From assembly GCA_040902705.1 (NCBI GenBank), contig JBBDWT010000230.1:1-10780 (forward strand): a DNA stretch of 10,780 bases. Direction: 5' to 3'. The stretch's first letter is position 1, and each line of letters begins with the position of its first letter. The notes beneath the pieces were generated by a model. That model did not search any database. It saw only the letters and a program-made list of their open reading frames with translations, and was not told the origin of the DNA. The translations under genes were made by a program, and so were the position numbers. Shown here in pieces: positions 1 through 7,004 of this stretch. The DNA is from DATBSK01 sp040902705. GTDB lineage: Bacteria; Actinomycetota; Acidimicrobiia; IMCC26256; PALSA-555.

Positions 1-3
1 ACC

Positions 4-1221
4 GTGCTGCCGGGCCTCCGGCCCGGGGGGGTGGTGGTCGACCTGGGCGCCATCCGTGAAAACACGCGCGTGCTCGCAGCGGCGGGGCGGCCGGCCGCGC
101 TCCTGGCAGTCGTCAAGGCCGACGGGTACGGGCACGGCGCAACCCAGGTGGCGCGGGCGACGCTCGACGCCGGCGCCACGTGGCTCGGGGTCGCGCTCGT
201 CGAGGAAGGCATCACCCTGCGCTCGGACGGCATCGACGCGCCGATCCTCGTGCTGTCGGAGCCACCACCGGCAGCAGCCGCGGCCGTCGTCGCGCACGGG
301 CTCACCCCGACCGTGTACACGGTGCCCGGGATCGAGGCGCTCGCGAAGGCCGTCGCGGACGCGGGGTCGTCCGCTGCACTCCCCGTGCACCTGAAGATCG
401 ACACCGGGATGCACCGAGTCGGGAGCGCGCTCGACGACGCGCCCGGGCTCGTCGAGCTCATCGTCGGCCGACCCGAGCTCGAGCTCGAGGGGGTCTGCAC
501 CCACTTCGCGGTGGCGGATGAACCCGACCACGCGTACACGGGTGACCAGATCGCGCGGTTCGACGCGTTCCTCGCCACCCTCGACGCCGCCGGTACCCGG
601 CCGNNNNNNNNNNCCCCGAGCGCCAGGCGCGTGCGCGCGGCCGGTACCCGGCCGCGCCTGGTGCACGCCGCCAACTCGGCCGGGCTGCTCGCGCACGCGT
701 CGGGTCACTACGACCTCGTCCGCGCCGGGATCGCGCTCTACGGCGTCCCACCGGCGCCGGCGCTCGCCGACCGCGTCACGCTCCGGCCGGCGCTGTCGCT
801 GCGCGCGCAGGTGGCGCACGTCAAGGATCTGCCGCGCGGCAGCCGCGTCTCCTACGGGCTCCGCTACGAGCTCGCCGACGATGCACGCCTCGCGACGATC
901 CCGATCGGGTACGCCGACGGGGTGCCGCGCAACCTCGGACTCGCGGGCGGTGTGGTGCTGGTGCACGGCCACCGGGCACCGATCGCCGGCACCGTGACGA
1001 TGGATCAGCTCATGGTCGACGTCGGCGACCTCCCGGTCGAGGTCGGCGACGAGGTCGTGCTGCTCGGTGCGCAGGGCGACGACGAGATCACCGCCGGGGA
1101 GTGGGCCGAACGTCTCGGCACGATCGCGTACGAGATCGTGACCGGCATCGGCACCCGGGTGCCACGCCGCTACCTCGGGTCGCCCGGCGGGGGGTCGTCG
1201 ACGACGACGGAGCAGCCATGA
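4..1221 (+). CDS. alr: Alanine racemase (contains assembly gap; 5' end uncertain)
   Basis: PLP-dependent fold-type III racemase that interconverts L- and D-alanine in the cytoplasm and supplies D-Ala for peptidoglycan. Seen: the N-terminal barrel carries the PLP-lysine motif AVVKADGYGHG with Lys38. The C-terminal domain carries RAGIALYG, the catalytic-tyrosine motif SYG (Tyr284, counting the unknown residues), IGYADGVPRN and GTVTMDQLMVDVGD. The reading frame opens only four bases into the window with GTG. The residues usually found before VVVDLGAIRENTRVL are few, so the true start may lie upstream. Ten Ns (604-613) interrupt the gene, and the segment around them is about 17 residues longer than expected. 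A Gly/Ser/Thr-rich C-terminal tail (GSPGGGSSTTTEQP) looks non-catalytic. The stop overlaps the next start (ATGA). Family assignment is very secure; the exact sequence near residues 200-217 is not. Confidence 0.95.
   Translation: MLPGLRPGGVVVDLGAIRENTRVLAAAGRPAALLAVVKADGYGHGATQVARATLDAGATWLGVALVEEGITLRSDGIDAPILVLSEPPPAAAAAVVAHGLTPTVYTVPGIEALAKAVADAGSSAALPVHLKIDTGMHRVGSALDDAPGLVELIVGRPELELEGVCTHFAVADEPDHAYTGDQIARFDAFLATLDAAGTRPXXXXPSARRVRAAGTRPRLVHAANSAGLLAHASGHYDLVRAGIALYGVPPAPALADRVTLRPALSLRAQVAHVKDLPRGSRVSYGLRYELADDARLATIPIGYADGVPRNLGLAGGVVLVHGHRAPIAGTVTMDQLMVDVGDLPVEVGDEVVLLGAQGDDEITAGEWAERLGTIAYEIVTGIGTRVPRRYLGSPGGGSSTTTEQP
589..654. repeat. 15-bp direct repeat flanking the gap in alr
   Basis: GCCGGTACCCGGCCG occurs at 589-603, immediately before the Ns, and again at 640-654. 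The copies are 51 bases apart as placed and both are in the alr frame, encoding AGTRP twice. Joining the first copy straight onto the sequence after the second gives LDAAGTRPRLVHAANSAG, which reads like a normal racemase. This suggests two contig ends that share sequence and were not merged. A real tandem duplication cannot be excluded. Confidence 0.85.
604..613. other. Assembly gap (10 Ns) inside alr
   Basis: Ten consecutive Ns interrupt the alr coding sequence. A round number like this usually means a scaffolder's placeholder, not a measured length, so the true number of missing bases is unknown. The reading frame happens to be kept across it. An identical 15-base sequence lies on both sides (589-603 and 640-654). 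Confidence 0.98.
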
Positions 1222-2225
1222 GCGCGAGGTCGCGCGCGTTGAAGACCGTAGGAGTTGCGGCCGGTGTCGCTGCCGGCGTCGCGGGTGCGGCCTACGGCGC
1301 GCAGCGCGCGCTGACGCGTAACCTCCGCAACCGCCCCGACCCCGACGCGGGCAGGCTGGGCTCGATCCGGTTCGACGAGGAGCGACGGTTCCCGGGCCAC
1401 GACGGCGGCAGCGTGTACGCGGTGAGTCGCGGGAGCGGGCCGACGTTCGTGCTCTCGCACGGGGTCACGATCGACTCGCGCGTGTGGATCAAGCAGTTCG
1501 ACGAGCTGCCCGAGCACGGTGTGCGCATCGTCGCGTTCGATCACCGCGGTCACGGCCAGTCGTCGGTCGGTGACACCGGGCACTCGCTCGACAACTTCTC
1601 CTCCGACGTGCGCACGGTGCTCGAGGGGATGGACCTGCGTGACGTGATCCTCGTCGGGCACTCGATGGGCGGCGTCGCCGCACAGGCCTTCGTGCTCGCG
1701 CACCCCGAGATCGCCCGCGAGCGGGTGCGGGGTCTCGTCCTGCTGTCGACGTTCGCCCGCACCCCCTTTACCGCGCTGTCGTCGCGCGGCCTCGGTCCTC
1801 GGATCGCGGGGTGGCTCGACCTCGCGGGCGTGATGCGCCAGCCCCAACTCGGCCTGATGGTGGCGCGGCTCGGCTTCGGGCGCGAGCCGTTCGCCAGCCA
1901 CGTGGAGCTCGCCCGGCGGATGCTCGCCGAGTGCGACCCCACGACCGCGCGCGAGGCAGTCGCGGCGCTGCTCGACGTCGACTTCCTCGACGGCCTCTCG
2001 CGCATCGACTGCCCCACGCTCGTGCTCAGCGGCACGGCCGATGTGCTGACCCCGCCCGCCGAGGCGCGCCGCATCGCCGAGCGGATCCCGGGGGCCCGCC
2101 TCGAGCTCCTCGAGCGCGCCGGGCACATGCTCATGCTCGAGCGCACCGACGAGCTCCACGCACTGCTCCTCGACTTCGCTCACGAGGTCGGCGTGCTCCC
2201 CGCTGCCGAGGCCGCGAGCGCGTGA
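1218..2225 (+). CDS. Alpha/beta hydrolase, possibly membrane-anchored
   Basis: A 335-residue alpha/beta-hydrolase-fold enzyme; the substrate cannot be told from sequence. Seen: oxyanion-hole region LSHGVTIDSRVW, FDHRGHGQS, nucleophile elbow GHSMGG with Ser149, acid in SGTADVLTPP (Asp275), and catalytic His303 in RAGHMLMLER, so the triad is complete. Residues 10-28 are an Ala/Gly/Val-rich hydrophobic stretch after Arg4, Arg6 and Lys9. This could be a signal anchor, though it is short and weakly hydrophobic. The ATG at 1218 is chosen because it overlaps the alr stop as ATGA and has GGAG five bases upstream; the open frame extends further upstream but only inside alr. Hydrolases of this type often sit next to alr and the t6A genes in actinobacteria. 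Esterase, lipase or peroxidase-like activity are all possible. Confidence 0.9.
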   Translation: MSARSRALKTVGVAAGVAAGVAGAAYGAQRALTRNLRNRPDPDAGRLGSIRFDEERRFPGHDGGSVYAVSRGSGPTFVLSHGVTIDSRVWIKQFDELPEHGVRIVAFDHRGHGQSSVGDTGHSLDNFSSDVRTVLEGMDLRDVILVGHSMGGVAAQAFVLAHPEIARERVRGLVLLSTFARTPFTALSSRGLGPRIAGWLDLAGVMRQPQLGLMVARLGFGREPFASHVELARRMLAECDPTTAREAVAALLDVDFLDGLSRIDCPTLVLSGTADVLTPPAEARRIAERIPGARLELLERAGHMLMLERTDELHALLLDFAHEVGVLPAAEAASA

Positions 2226-3106
2226 TCCGCGCGCCGGGTGAGCTCGCGCCCGGGTTCCGCGTCGGCCATTGGACGGGCGCGCGGACCGGTGTGACCGTCG
2301 TCGTGTGCCCACCCGACGCGATCGGGTCGGGCGAGGTGCGAGGGGGCGCGCCCGCAACCCGCGAGCTCGCGTTGCTCGACCCCGCGCGCGTGGTCGAGCA
2401 CGTCGACGCCGTCGTCTTCACGGGTGGGTCCGCGTTCGGGCTCGCGACGGCCGACGGCGTGACGGCATGGCTCGAGGAGCACGGACGCGGCTTCCCGACG
2501 CGCGGCGGACGGGTCCCGATCGTGCCGACGGCTGCGATCTACGACCTGATCGGCGCCGAGGGCGAACGCCCCGGCGCGGGGGAGGGACGCGCGGCCGCCG
2601 AGGCGGCCGACCGCGGCGACGAGCTCGCGTGTGGGCGCGTCGGCGCCGGGCGCGGGGCGACCGTCGGCAAGTGGCTCGGTCCCGAGTACGCCGTGGCGGG
2701 CGGGCTCGGGGTCGCGCGCGCTGAGATCGGCGGTGCGACCGTCGGCGCGCTCGCGGTCGTGAACGCGGTCGGCGACGTCGTGGATGCCGACGGGCGGGTG
2801 CTCGCGGGGTCCAGCGCGCCCGACTCGACCGAGCCGTTCCCCGAGCTGCCGTTCGCCGAGTCCACGACCCTCGTCGTGGTGGCGACCGATGCGGCCTGCA
2901 CCAAGGTCGAGTGCCATCTCGTGGCCCAGAGCGGTCATCTCGGGATCGCCTACGCCGTACGGCCGTCGCACACCCGCCACGACGGCGACGTCGTCGTGGC
3001 GGTGGCGTCCGGCACGCACGAGGTCCATCTCGACCGGTTGCGGATCACGGTCGCGGACACCGTCGCAGAGGCAGTGCGGGCGGCGGTGCGACATCATGAC
3101 GGGTGA
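2222..3106 (+). CDS. P1 family (S58, DmpA-like) peptidase
   Basis: A 294-residue member of the DmpA/BapA-like P1 (MEROPS S58) family, Ntn-type aminopeptidases or amidases that mature by self-cleavage to expose an N-terminal Ser or Thr. Seen: VGHWT near the N terminus, VRGGAPATRELALL, FTGGSAFGLATADGV, VPIVPTAAIYDL, GRVGAGRGATVGKW, VGALAVVNAVGDVVD, and STTLVVVATDA (Ser214-Thr216) where related proteins are cut. The GTG start at 2222 overlaps the upstream stop as GTGA and places the conserved core at the normal distance; no convincing Shine-Dalgarno is visible, consistent with coupled translation. The stop at 3104-3106 overlaps the next start by one base. There is no signal peptide, so it is probably cytoplasmic. 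The substrate is unknown; D-amino-acid or beta-amino peptides are known for the family. The neighbouring alr may be coincidence. Confidence 0.9.
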   Translation: MIRAPGELAPGFRVGHWTGARTGVTVVVCPPDAIGSGEVRGGAPATRELALLDPARVVEHVDAVVFTGGSAFGLATADGVTAWLEEHGRGFPTRGGRVPIVPTAAIYDLIGAEGERPGAGEGRAAAEAADRGDELACGRVGAGRGATVGKWLGPEYAVAGGLGVARAEIGGATVGALAVVNAVGDVVDADGRVLAGSSAPDSTEPFPELPFAESTTLVVVATDAACTKVECHLVAQSGHLGIAYAVRPSHTRHDGDVVVAVASGTHEVHLDRLRITVADTVAEAVRAAVRHHDG

Positions 3107-3729
3107 TGTCGCTCGCCGAGCCACCCAACGAGGACCAGGCGACCGAGGCCGCGCCGTCGTGGTCGACGTGGGACGACCTGGAGCGCGAGGCCCTCGGGTG
3201 CACGAAGTGCCCGCTCGCCGAGGGGCGGACGCAGGTCGTGTTCGGCGTCGGGAACCGCGAGGCCGACCTCGTCTTCGTGGGCGAGGGACCCGGTGCGGAG
3301 GAGGACAAGCAGGGCGTCCCGTTCGTGGGTCGCGCCGGCCAGCTGCTCACACGACTCATCGAGGGCATCGGGCTGACCCGCGACGACGTCTACATCTGCA
3401 ACGTCGTGAAGTGCCGACCGCCCGGCAACCGCGACCCGCTGCCACTCGAGATCGCGACCTGTCGTCCGTACCTGGAGGCACAGCTCGACCTGCTCCAGCC
3501 GTCCGTGGTCGTGACGCTCGGCAACTTCGCGACGAAGCTCCTCCTCGACACCACGACCGGCATCACCAAGTTGCGTGGGCAGGAGTTCCCCGCTCGCGAC
3601 GGCGAGACCGTCATCGTGCCGACGCTGCATCCGTCGGCCGTGCTGCGAAACGGCGGCACCGCGCTCGCGCAATCCCGAGCGGACTTCGTCGTCGCGAAGC
3701 GAGCGGTCGCGCGCGCGGCGCAGCCGTGA
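3106..3729 (+). CDS. Type 4 (Fe-S) uracil-DNA glycosylase
   Basis: A 207-residue family 4 uracil-DNA glycosylase (UDGa type), which removes uracil from DNA to start base-excision repair. Seen: the four cysteines expected to hold a [4Fe-4S] cluster (Cys32 and Cys35 in GCTKC, Cys103 in NVVKCRPPGNR, Cys119), motif A GEGPGAEED (59-67), PFVGRAGQLL, and motif B HPSAVLR (175-181). The ATG at 3106 forms a TGATG overlap with the peptidase stop. A GTG immediately before it (3103) is an equally open start that adds one residue. The first 20 residues are acidic, low in conservation signals and probably flexible. The gene ends in a GTGA overlap with tsaE. Length and motifs are typical and the family call is secure. 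Co-expression with t6A genes does not by itself imply a shared function. Confidence 0.95.
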   Translation: MSLAEPPNEDQATEAAPSWSTWDDLEREALGCTKCPLAEGRTQVVFGVGNREADLVFVGEGPGAEEDKQGVPFVGRAGQLLTRLIEGIGLTRDDVYICNVVKCRPPGNRDPLPLEIATCRPYLEAQLDLLQPSVVVTLGNFATKLLLDTTTGITKLRGQEFPARDGETVIVPTLHPSAVLRNGGTALAQSRADFVVAKRAVARAAQP

Positions 3730-4235
3730 GCGGTCTGACGGTCGTCACGCACTCCGCGGAGGAGACGCGCGGCGTCGGCCGCGCGCTCGGAGCGATCCTC
3801 GGACCGGGCGACATCGTTCTGCTCGCCGGCGGGCTCGGCGCGGGCAAGACGGAGCTGACGAAGGGCATCGCGGCGGCGCTCGGGGTGACCGAGGCCGTCG
3901 TCAGCCCGACCTTCACTCTCGAACGGCGGTACCAGGGGCGAACCCGGCTCGTCCACGTCGACCTCTACCGTCTCGACCGCGCCCAGGAGCTGCTCGACCT
4001 CGGACTCGAGGAGGACGCCGACGACGCGGTCACGGTCGTGGAATGGGGCGACATCGCCGCGGTCCACCTTCCCCGGGAGCGGCTCGAGGTGCGGCTCGAC
4101 CCGCTCGTCGGGGACGACTCCCGGCGCGGATCGGCCGGGAGCGACGACGACCGGCTCGTGTCCGTCACGCCACAGGGCCCGTCGTGGCACGCCCGCGACG
4201 CCGAGCTCAGCCGCGCGCTCCACGGGCTCGTCTGA
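3726..4235 (+). CDS. tsaE: tRNA t6A synthesis ATPase TsaE
   Basis: A P-loop ATPase that works with TsaB and TsaD to make N6-threonylcarbamoyladenosine at position 37 of ANN-decoding tRNAs, in the cytoplasm. Seen: Walker A GGLGAGKT (35-42), SPTFTLERRY (60-69), HVDLYRL (77-83) and VVEWGD (104-109), in the order and spacing of the family. At 169 residues it is slightly long. The extra part is a charged C-terminal stretch (about 125-145, RLDPLVGDDSRRGSAGSDDD) that looks like a loop. The GTG start at 3726 overlaps the upstream stop as GTGA and puts the first beta strand LTVVTHSAEET at the expected place. The stop overlaps the tsaB ATG (TGATG). TsaC/Sua5, which makes the threonylcarbamoyl-AMP intermediate, is not in this window. 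Confidence 0.96.
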   Translation: MSGLTVVTHSAEETRGVGRALGAILGPGDIVLLAGGLGAGKTELTKGIAAALGVTEAVVSPTFTLERRYQGRTRLVHVDLYRLDRAQELLDLGLEEDADDAVTVVEWGDIAAVHLPRERLEVRLDPLVGDDSRRGSAGSDDDRLVSVTPQGPSWHARDAELSRALHGLV

Positions 4236-4960
4236 TGCTGCTCCTCGCGATCGACACGGCGACGACCCAGGTCGGTGTGGCCATCGGCGATGCCGACGGT
4301 GTGCGGGGCGAGGTGCGGCTCATCGGTGGGCGCCGCCACGCCGAGCAGCTCGCGCCCGCGATCGAGTCGATCGTCGGGTGGACCGAGGTCCGGTTCGATC
4401 AGCTGACCGCGATCGCCGTCGGCATCGGGCCGGGTCTGTTCACCGGGCTCCGCGTCGGCGTGACGACGGCGAAGGTGATGGCGCAGGCGCTGCGCATCCC
4501 CGTCGTCCCGGTGTCGAGCCTCGACCTGGTCGCGTACCCGCTCCGGTACTCCAGCCGCATGATCGTTGCGGTGCTCGACGCGCGTCGCCACGAGGTGTTC
4601 CACGCGGCGTACCGCCCGGTGCCGGGTGGGGTGCAGCGCGTCACCGAGTACGCGGTGGCGACGCCTTCGGATCTCGTCGCCGAGCTCGAGGCGGGCGGTG
4701 ACGAGACGCTCCTCGCCGGCGACGGAGTGACCGCCCACGCCGAAGCCTTCTCCGCGCTCGATCGGGTCGAGCTCGCCGGGCCGGAGTTCGCATCGCCGAG
4801 CACCGCTGCGCTCGTCGCGCTGGCCGCCGCGCGCGTCGAGCGCGAGGAGTTCACCACGCCGTGGGACGTGCGCCCGATGTACCTCCGCGAGAGCGACGCC
4901 GAGCTCAACTGGGCCCAGGTCCGAGCTGACGGAGTGCGCGCACCGAGGTCGAGACGATGA
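4235..4960 (+). CDS. tsaB: tRNA t6A synthesis protein TsaB
   Basis: An inactive ASKHA-fold paralogue of TsaD that dimerises with it and is needed for t6A formation. Seen: N-terminal strand LLLAIDTATTQVGVAI, RRHAEQLAP (33-41), and the family hallmark GIGPGLFTGLRVG (63-75) followed by TTAKVMAQAL and PVSSLDLVA. The C-terminal half ends with VRPMYLRESDAELNW, a common ending for TsaB. It is 241 residues, normal for the family. The ATG at 4235 overlaps the tsaE stop (TGATG) and the stop overlaps the rimI ATG (ATGA). It is directly preceded by tsaE and followed by rimI and tsaD, the classic actinobacterial order, which makes confusion with TsaD unlikely. Confidence 0.96.
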   Translation: MLLLAIDTATTQVGVAIGDADGVRGEVRLIGGRRHAEQLAPAIESIVGWTEVRFDQLTAIAVGIGPGLFTGLRVGVTTAKVMAQALRIPVVPVSSLDLVAYPLRYSSRMIVAVLDARRHEVFHAAYRPVPGGVQRVTEYAVATPSDLVAELEAGGDETLLAGDGVTAHAEAFSALDRVELAGPEFASPSTAALVALAAARVEREEFTTPWDVRPMYLRESDAELNWAQVRADGVRAPRSRR

Positions 4961-5496
4961 CGATGTCGCCACCGCTGACCGTGCAGCTGACCCCGATGCG
5001 CCGCCGGCACCTCCGTTCCGTGACCCGGATCGAGGAGCAGGTGTACCCGCGGCCGTGGAGCCACTCGCTCTTCCTCTCGGAGCTCGCGCTGAGGGGCACG
5101 CGCTCGTACTTCGTCGCGCGCGTCGGGCGCGACATCGTCGGGTACGGCGGCCTGCTGTTGAGCGGCGAAGACGGGCACGTCACCACGATCGCCGTCGATC
5201 CCGCGTGGCAGCGCCACGGGATCGGGACTCGGCTCATGCTGGCCCTCGCCCGGGAGTCGCTCGAGCGCGACGCTCGCCACCTCACGCTCGAGGTTCGGGT
5301 GTCCAACCGCGGGGCCCAGGTGCTGTACCGGCGCTTCGGGTTCGCGCCGGTGGGCGTCCGCAAGAACTACTACCCGGAGACGAACGAGGACGCGCTCATC
5401 ATGTGGGTCCACGAGATCGACTCGGTGGAGTACGCGGCACGACTCCACGAGGTCGAGGCGAGCATCCCCGGCGAGACGACGTACGAGGCCCGATGA
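4957..5496 (+). CDS. rimI: Ribosomal protein N-acetyltransferase RimI (GNAT)
   Basis: A GNAT-fold acetyltransferase of the RimI type, which uses acetyl-CoA to acetylate the N terminus of ribosomal protein S18 and sometimes other proteins. Seen: substrate-side segment RIEEQVYPRPWSHSLF (24-39), strand HVTTIAVDPAWQ, the acetyl-CoA loop WQRHGIGTRLM (84-94), LEVRVSNRGAQVLYRRFGF (111-129), and the RimI signature VRKNYYPETNEDALIM (134-149). It has 179 residues, about 30 more than E. coli RimI; the excess is mainly a C-terminal tail after MWVHEI. The ATG at 4957 overlaps the tsaB stop (ATGA); an ATG at 4963 is a possible alternative. Its place between tsaB and tsaD is typical and supports the call over a generic GNAT. 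Confidence 0.93.
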   Translation: MTMSPPLTVQLTPMRRRHLRSVTRIEEQVYPRPWSHSLFLSELALRGTRSYFVARVGRDIVGYGGLLLSGEDGHVTTIAVDPAWQRHGIGTRLMLALARESLERDARHLTLEVRVSNRGAQVLYRRFGFAPVGVRKNYYPETNEDALIMWVHEIDSVEYAARLHEVEASIPGETTYEAR

Positions 5497-6482
5497 GTCG
5501 CATCCTGGGGATCGAGACGTCGTGCGACGAGACCGCGGCCGCGGTCGTCGAGGACGGGCGCATCATCATGTCCTCGGTCGTGTCGAGCCAGGTCGACCTG
5601 CACGCGCGATTCGGCGGGGTCGTCCCCGAGATCGCGAGCCGCGCGCACGTCGAGCTGATCGGGCCCGTGATCGCGGACGCGCTCGGCGAGGCCGCGACCG
5701 ACCTCGCCGGGATCGACGCGGTCGCGGCGTGTCACGGGCCGGGGCTCGCGGGCGCGCTGCTCGTGGGGGTGAGCGCGGGCAAGGCGCTCGCCCTCGTCGC
5801 CGGGGTCCCCTACGTCGGAGTGAACCACCTCGAAGCGCACCTCTACGCGGCGTGGCTCGAGGATGCCGAGCTGGCCCCGCCGCTCGCGGTGCTGATCGCG
5901 TCCGGGGGCCACACCCTGCTCGTGATCGTCGAGGACCACGGCTGGTACCGCGTGGTGGGCCAGACGGTCGACGATGCCGCGGGCGAGGCGTTCGACAAGG
6001 TCGCGCGCCACCTCGGGCTGGGCTACCCCGGCGGCCCCGAGATCGATCGGCTCGCCGAGCGCGGCGACCCCGAGGCGATCCCGTTCCCGCGCGCGATGCC
6101 GGGCGAGCCCGACTTCTCCTTCTCCGGGTTGAAGACGGCGGTCGTGAACCACGTCCGCCGGTCCCCCGACTCCGACGTCGCCGACGTGGCCGCGTCGTTC
6201 CAGGCCGCGGTCGTCGATCAGCTCGTCGACAAGCTCGCCGCGGCCGCCGACGCTGCCGGGGCCACGGCACTCGTGTTGGGCGGCGGTGTGGCGGCGAACT
6301 CCGCCCTCCGCGCCCGGGTCGACGCGCTCGCCGCCGCGACCGGTCGCCGGGCGAACCTGCCGCCATTGGCCCTGTGCACCGACAACGCGGCGATGATCGC
6401 GGCCGCGGCGTGGTGGCGCCTGAAGTCCGACGGGCCCACCCCGCTGGATGCCGGCGTCGACCCGGGGCTGGCGCTCGCCTGA
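5493..6482 (+). CDS. tsaD: tRNA N6-adenosine threonylcarbamoyltransferase TsaD
   Basis: The catalytic subunit of t6A synthesis (Kae1/Qri7/YgjD family). It transfers the threonylcarbamoyl group from TC-AMP to A37 of tRNA. Seen: ILGIETSCDETAAAVV (4-19), SRAHVELI, HGPGLAGALLVGVSAGKALA, metal-binding NHLEAH (His112, His116), IASGGHTLL, DDAAGEAFDKVARHLGLGYPGGPEID, FSFSGLKTAV, LGGGVAANSALR, and the third metal ligand Asp297 in CTDNAAMIA. It is 329 residues, complete and normal. The ATG at 5493 overlaps the rimI stop (ATGA) and has GAGG a few bases upstream. It is the last gene of the overlapping operon; the next gene is 143 bases downstream under its own promoter. Confidence 0.98.
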   Translation: MSRILGIETSCDETAAAVVEDGRIIMSSVVSSQVDLHARFGGVVPEIASRAHVELIGPVIADALGEAATDLAGIDAVAACHGPGLAGALLVGVSAGKALALVAGVPYVGVNHLEAHLYAAWLEDAELAPPLAVLIASGGHTLLVIVEDHGWYRVVGQTVDDAAGEAFDKVARHLGLGYPGGPEIDRLAERGDPEAIPFPRAMPGEPDFSFSGLKTAVVNHVRRSPDSDVADVAASFQAAVVDQLVDKLAAAADAAGATALVLGGGVAANSALRARVDALAAATGRRANLPPLALCTDNAAMIAAAAWWRLKSDGPTPLDAGVDPGLALA

Positions 6483-6513
6483 TCCGACCGCCGGGGCTCG
6501 GTGCGGCCGGGGC

Positions 6514-6542
6514 TTGCCGCCGTGGGTGGCGGCGGGTATCTT
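6514..6542 (+). promoter_or_regulatory. Predicted sigma70-type promoter of groES
   Basis: A -35-like TTGCCG (6514-6519) and a -10-like TATCTT (6537-6542) are separated by exactly 17 bases. The expected start of transcription, about 6548-6551, falls inside the CIRCE operator, which is the usual layout for HrcA repression. The boxes match the consensus partly (four of six in the -10), so the call rests on spacing and context. Confidence 0.55.
6516..6533 (+). other. Small GC hairpin after tsaD, overlapping the groES -35 region
   Basis: GCCGCC (6516-6521) and GGCGGC (6528-6533) form a perfect 6-bp stem with a 6-base loop, 34 bases after the tsaD stop. No U-run follows. It could weakly end the upstream operon's transcript or be chance in GC-rich DNA. 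Confidence 0.3.
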
Positions 6543-6546
6543 GGCT

Positions 6547-6573
6547 TTAGCACTCGCCCCTTTCGAGTGCTAG
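6547..6573 (+). promoter_or_regulatory. CIRCE operator (HrcA binding site)
   Basis: The inverted repeat TTAGCACTC - 9 bases - GAGTGCTAG matches the known CIRCE consensus (TTAGCACTC-N9-GAGTGCTAA) at 17 of 18 arm positions, with the exact spacer length; only the final base differs. CIRCE is the operator of the heat-shock repressor HrcA and is typically found before groES or groEL and dnaK. Here it covers the predicted transcription start and lies 52 bases before the groES start codon, so groES is very likely induced by heat or misfolding stress. hrcA itself is not in the window. Confidence 0.95.
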
Positions 6574-6611
6574 CGACCTGAACCACCCACTTGCCCCGTG
6601 TCCGGGGCCGC

Positions 6612-6617
6612 AGGAGG
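6612..6617 (+). promoter_or_regulatory. Strong Shine-Dalgarno of groES
   Basis: A perfect AGGAGG lies 8 bases before the groES ATG at 6626. It contrasts with the weak or absent sites of the overlapping genes upstream and fits a highly expressed chaperonin gene. Confidence 0.9.
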
Positions 6618-6625
6618 AATACCGA

Positions 6626-6919
6626 ATGAAGCTGCAGCCGCTCGAGGACCGCGTCGTCGTGCGATCCAATGAGCCCGAGGAGACCACGGTCAGCGGGCTC
6701 GTCATCCCCGACACTGCCAAGGAGAAGCCCCAGCAGGGCGAAGTCCTGGCGGTCGGTCCGGGCCGTCGCTCCGAGCAGAGCGGCGACCTCATCCCGGTCG
6801 ACGTCGCCGTGGGCGACACGATCGTCTACTCGAAGTACGGCGGCACCGAGATCGCGGTCGACGGTGAGGACCTCCTCATCCTGACCAGCCGCGACGTGCT
6901 CGCGAAGGTCACCAAGTAG
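6626..6919 (+). CDS. groES: Co-chaperonin GroES (Hsp10)
   Basis: A 97-residue heptameric lid of the GroEL folding chamber, cytoplasmic. Seen: N-terminal KLQPLEDRVVVR, the GroEL-binding mobile loop EETTVSGLVIPDTAKEKPQQGEVLAVGPG, the roof-loop region (about residues 46-57), VGDTIVYSKYGGTEIAVDGEDLLIL, and the C-terminal DVLAKV. Length and motifs are textbook. The ATG is fixed by a perfect AGGAGG. It has its own promoter and CIRCE element and therefore heat-shock control apart from the tsa operon. Unusually, no groEL follows: the next gene, 126 bases away, is convergent and unrelated. GroEL must be encoded elsewhere. Confidence 0.98.
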   Translation: MKLQPLEDRVVVRSNEPEETTVSGLVIPDTAKEKPQQGEVLAVGPGRRSEQSGDLIPVDVAVGDTIVYSKYGGTEIAVDGEDLLILTSRDVLAKVTK

Positions 6920-6938
6920 CACCAGCTCGCTCTCGCGT

Positions 6939-6982
6939 CGACCCGGCGACCGCGGCCCGAGAGGTCGCGGCCCGCCGGGTCG
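6939..6982 (+). terminator. GC-rich hairpin after groES, possible terminator
   Basis: CGACCCGGCG (6939-6948) and CGCCGGGTCG (6973-6982) are perfect complements 19 bases after the groES stop. Inside the loop GGTCG can also pair with CGACC, giving alternative folds. No U-run follows, as is common for terminators in high-GC actinobacteria. Confidence 0.5.
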
Positions 6983-7004
6983 TTGCGCGCCCACACACCG
7001 TCTT

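Noticed and set aside
1170..2357. Long open frame on the minus strand opposite the alpha/beta hydrolase
   Set aside because: It lies opposite a gene with a complete catalytic triad. Its protein is His/Arg/Glu-rich with no recognisable motifs, as expected for antisense frames in very GC-rich DNA.
5370..6366. Minus-strand open frames opposite rimI and tsaD
   Set aside because: Arg-rich or charge-biased composition without domain signatures; tsaD is clearly the coding strand.
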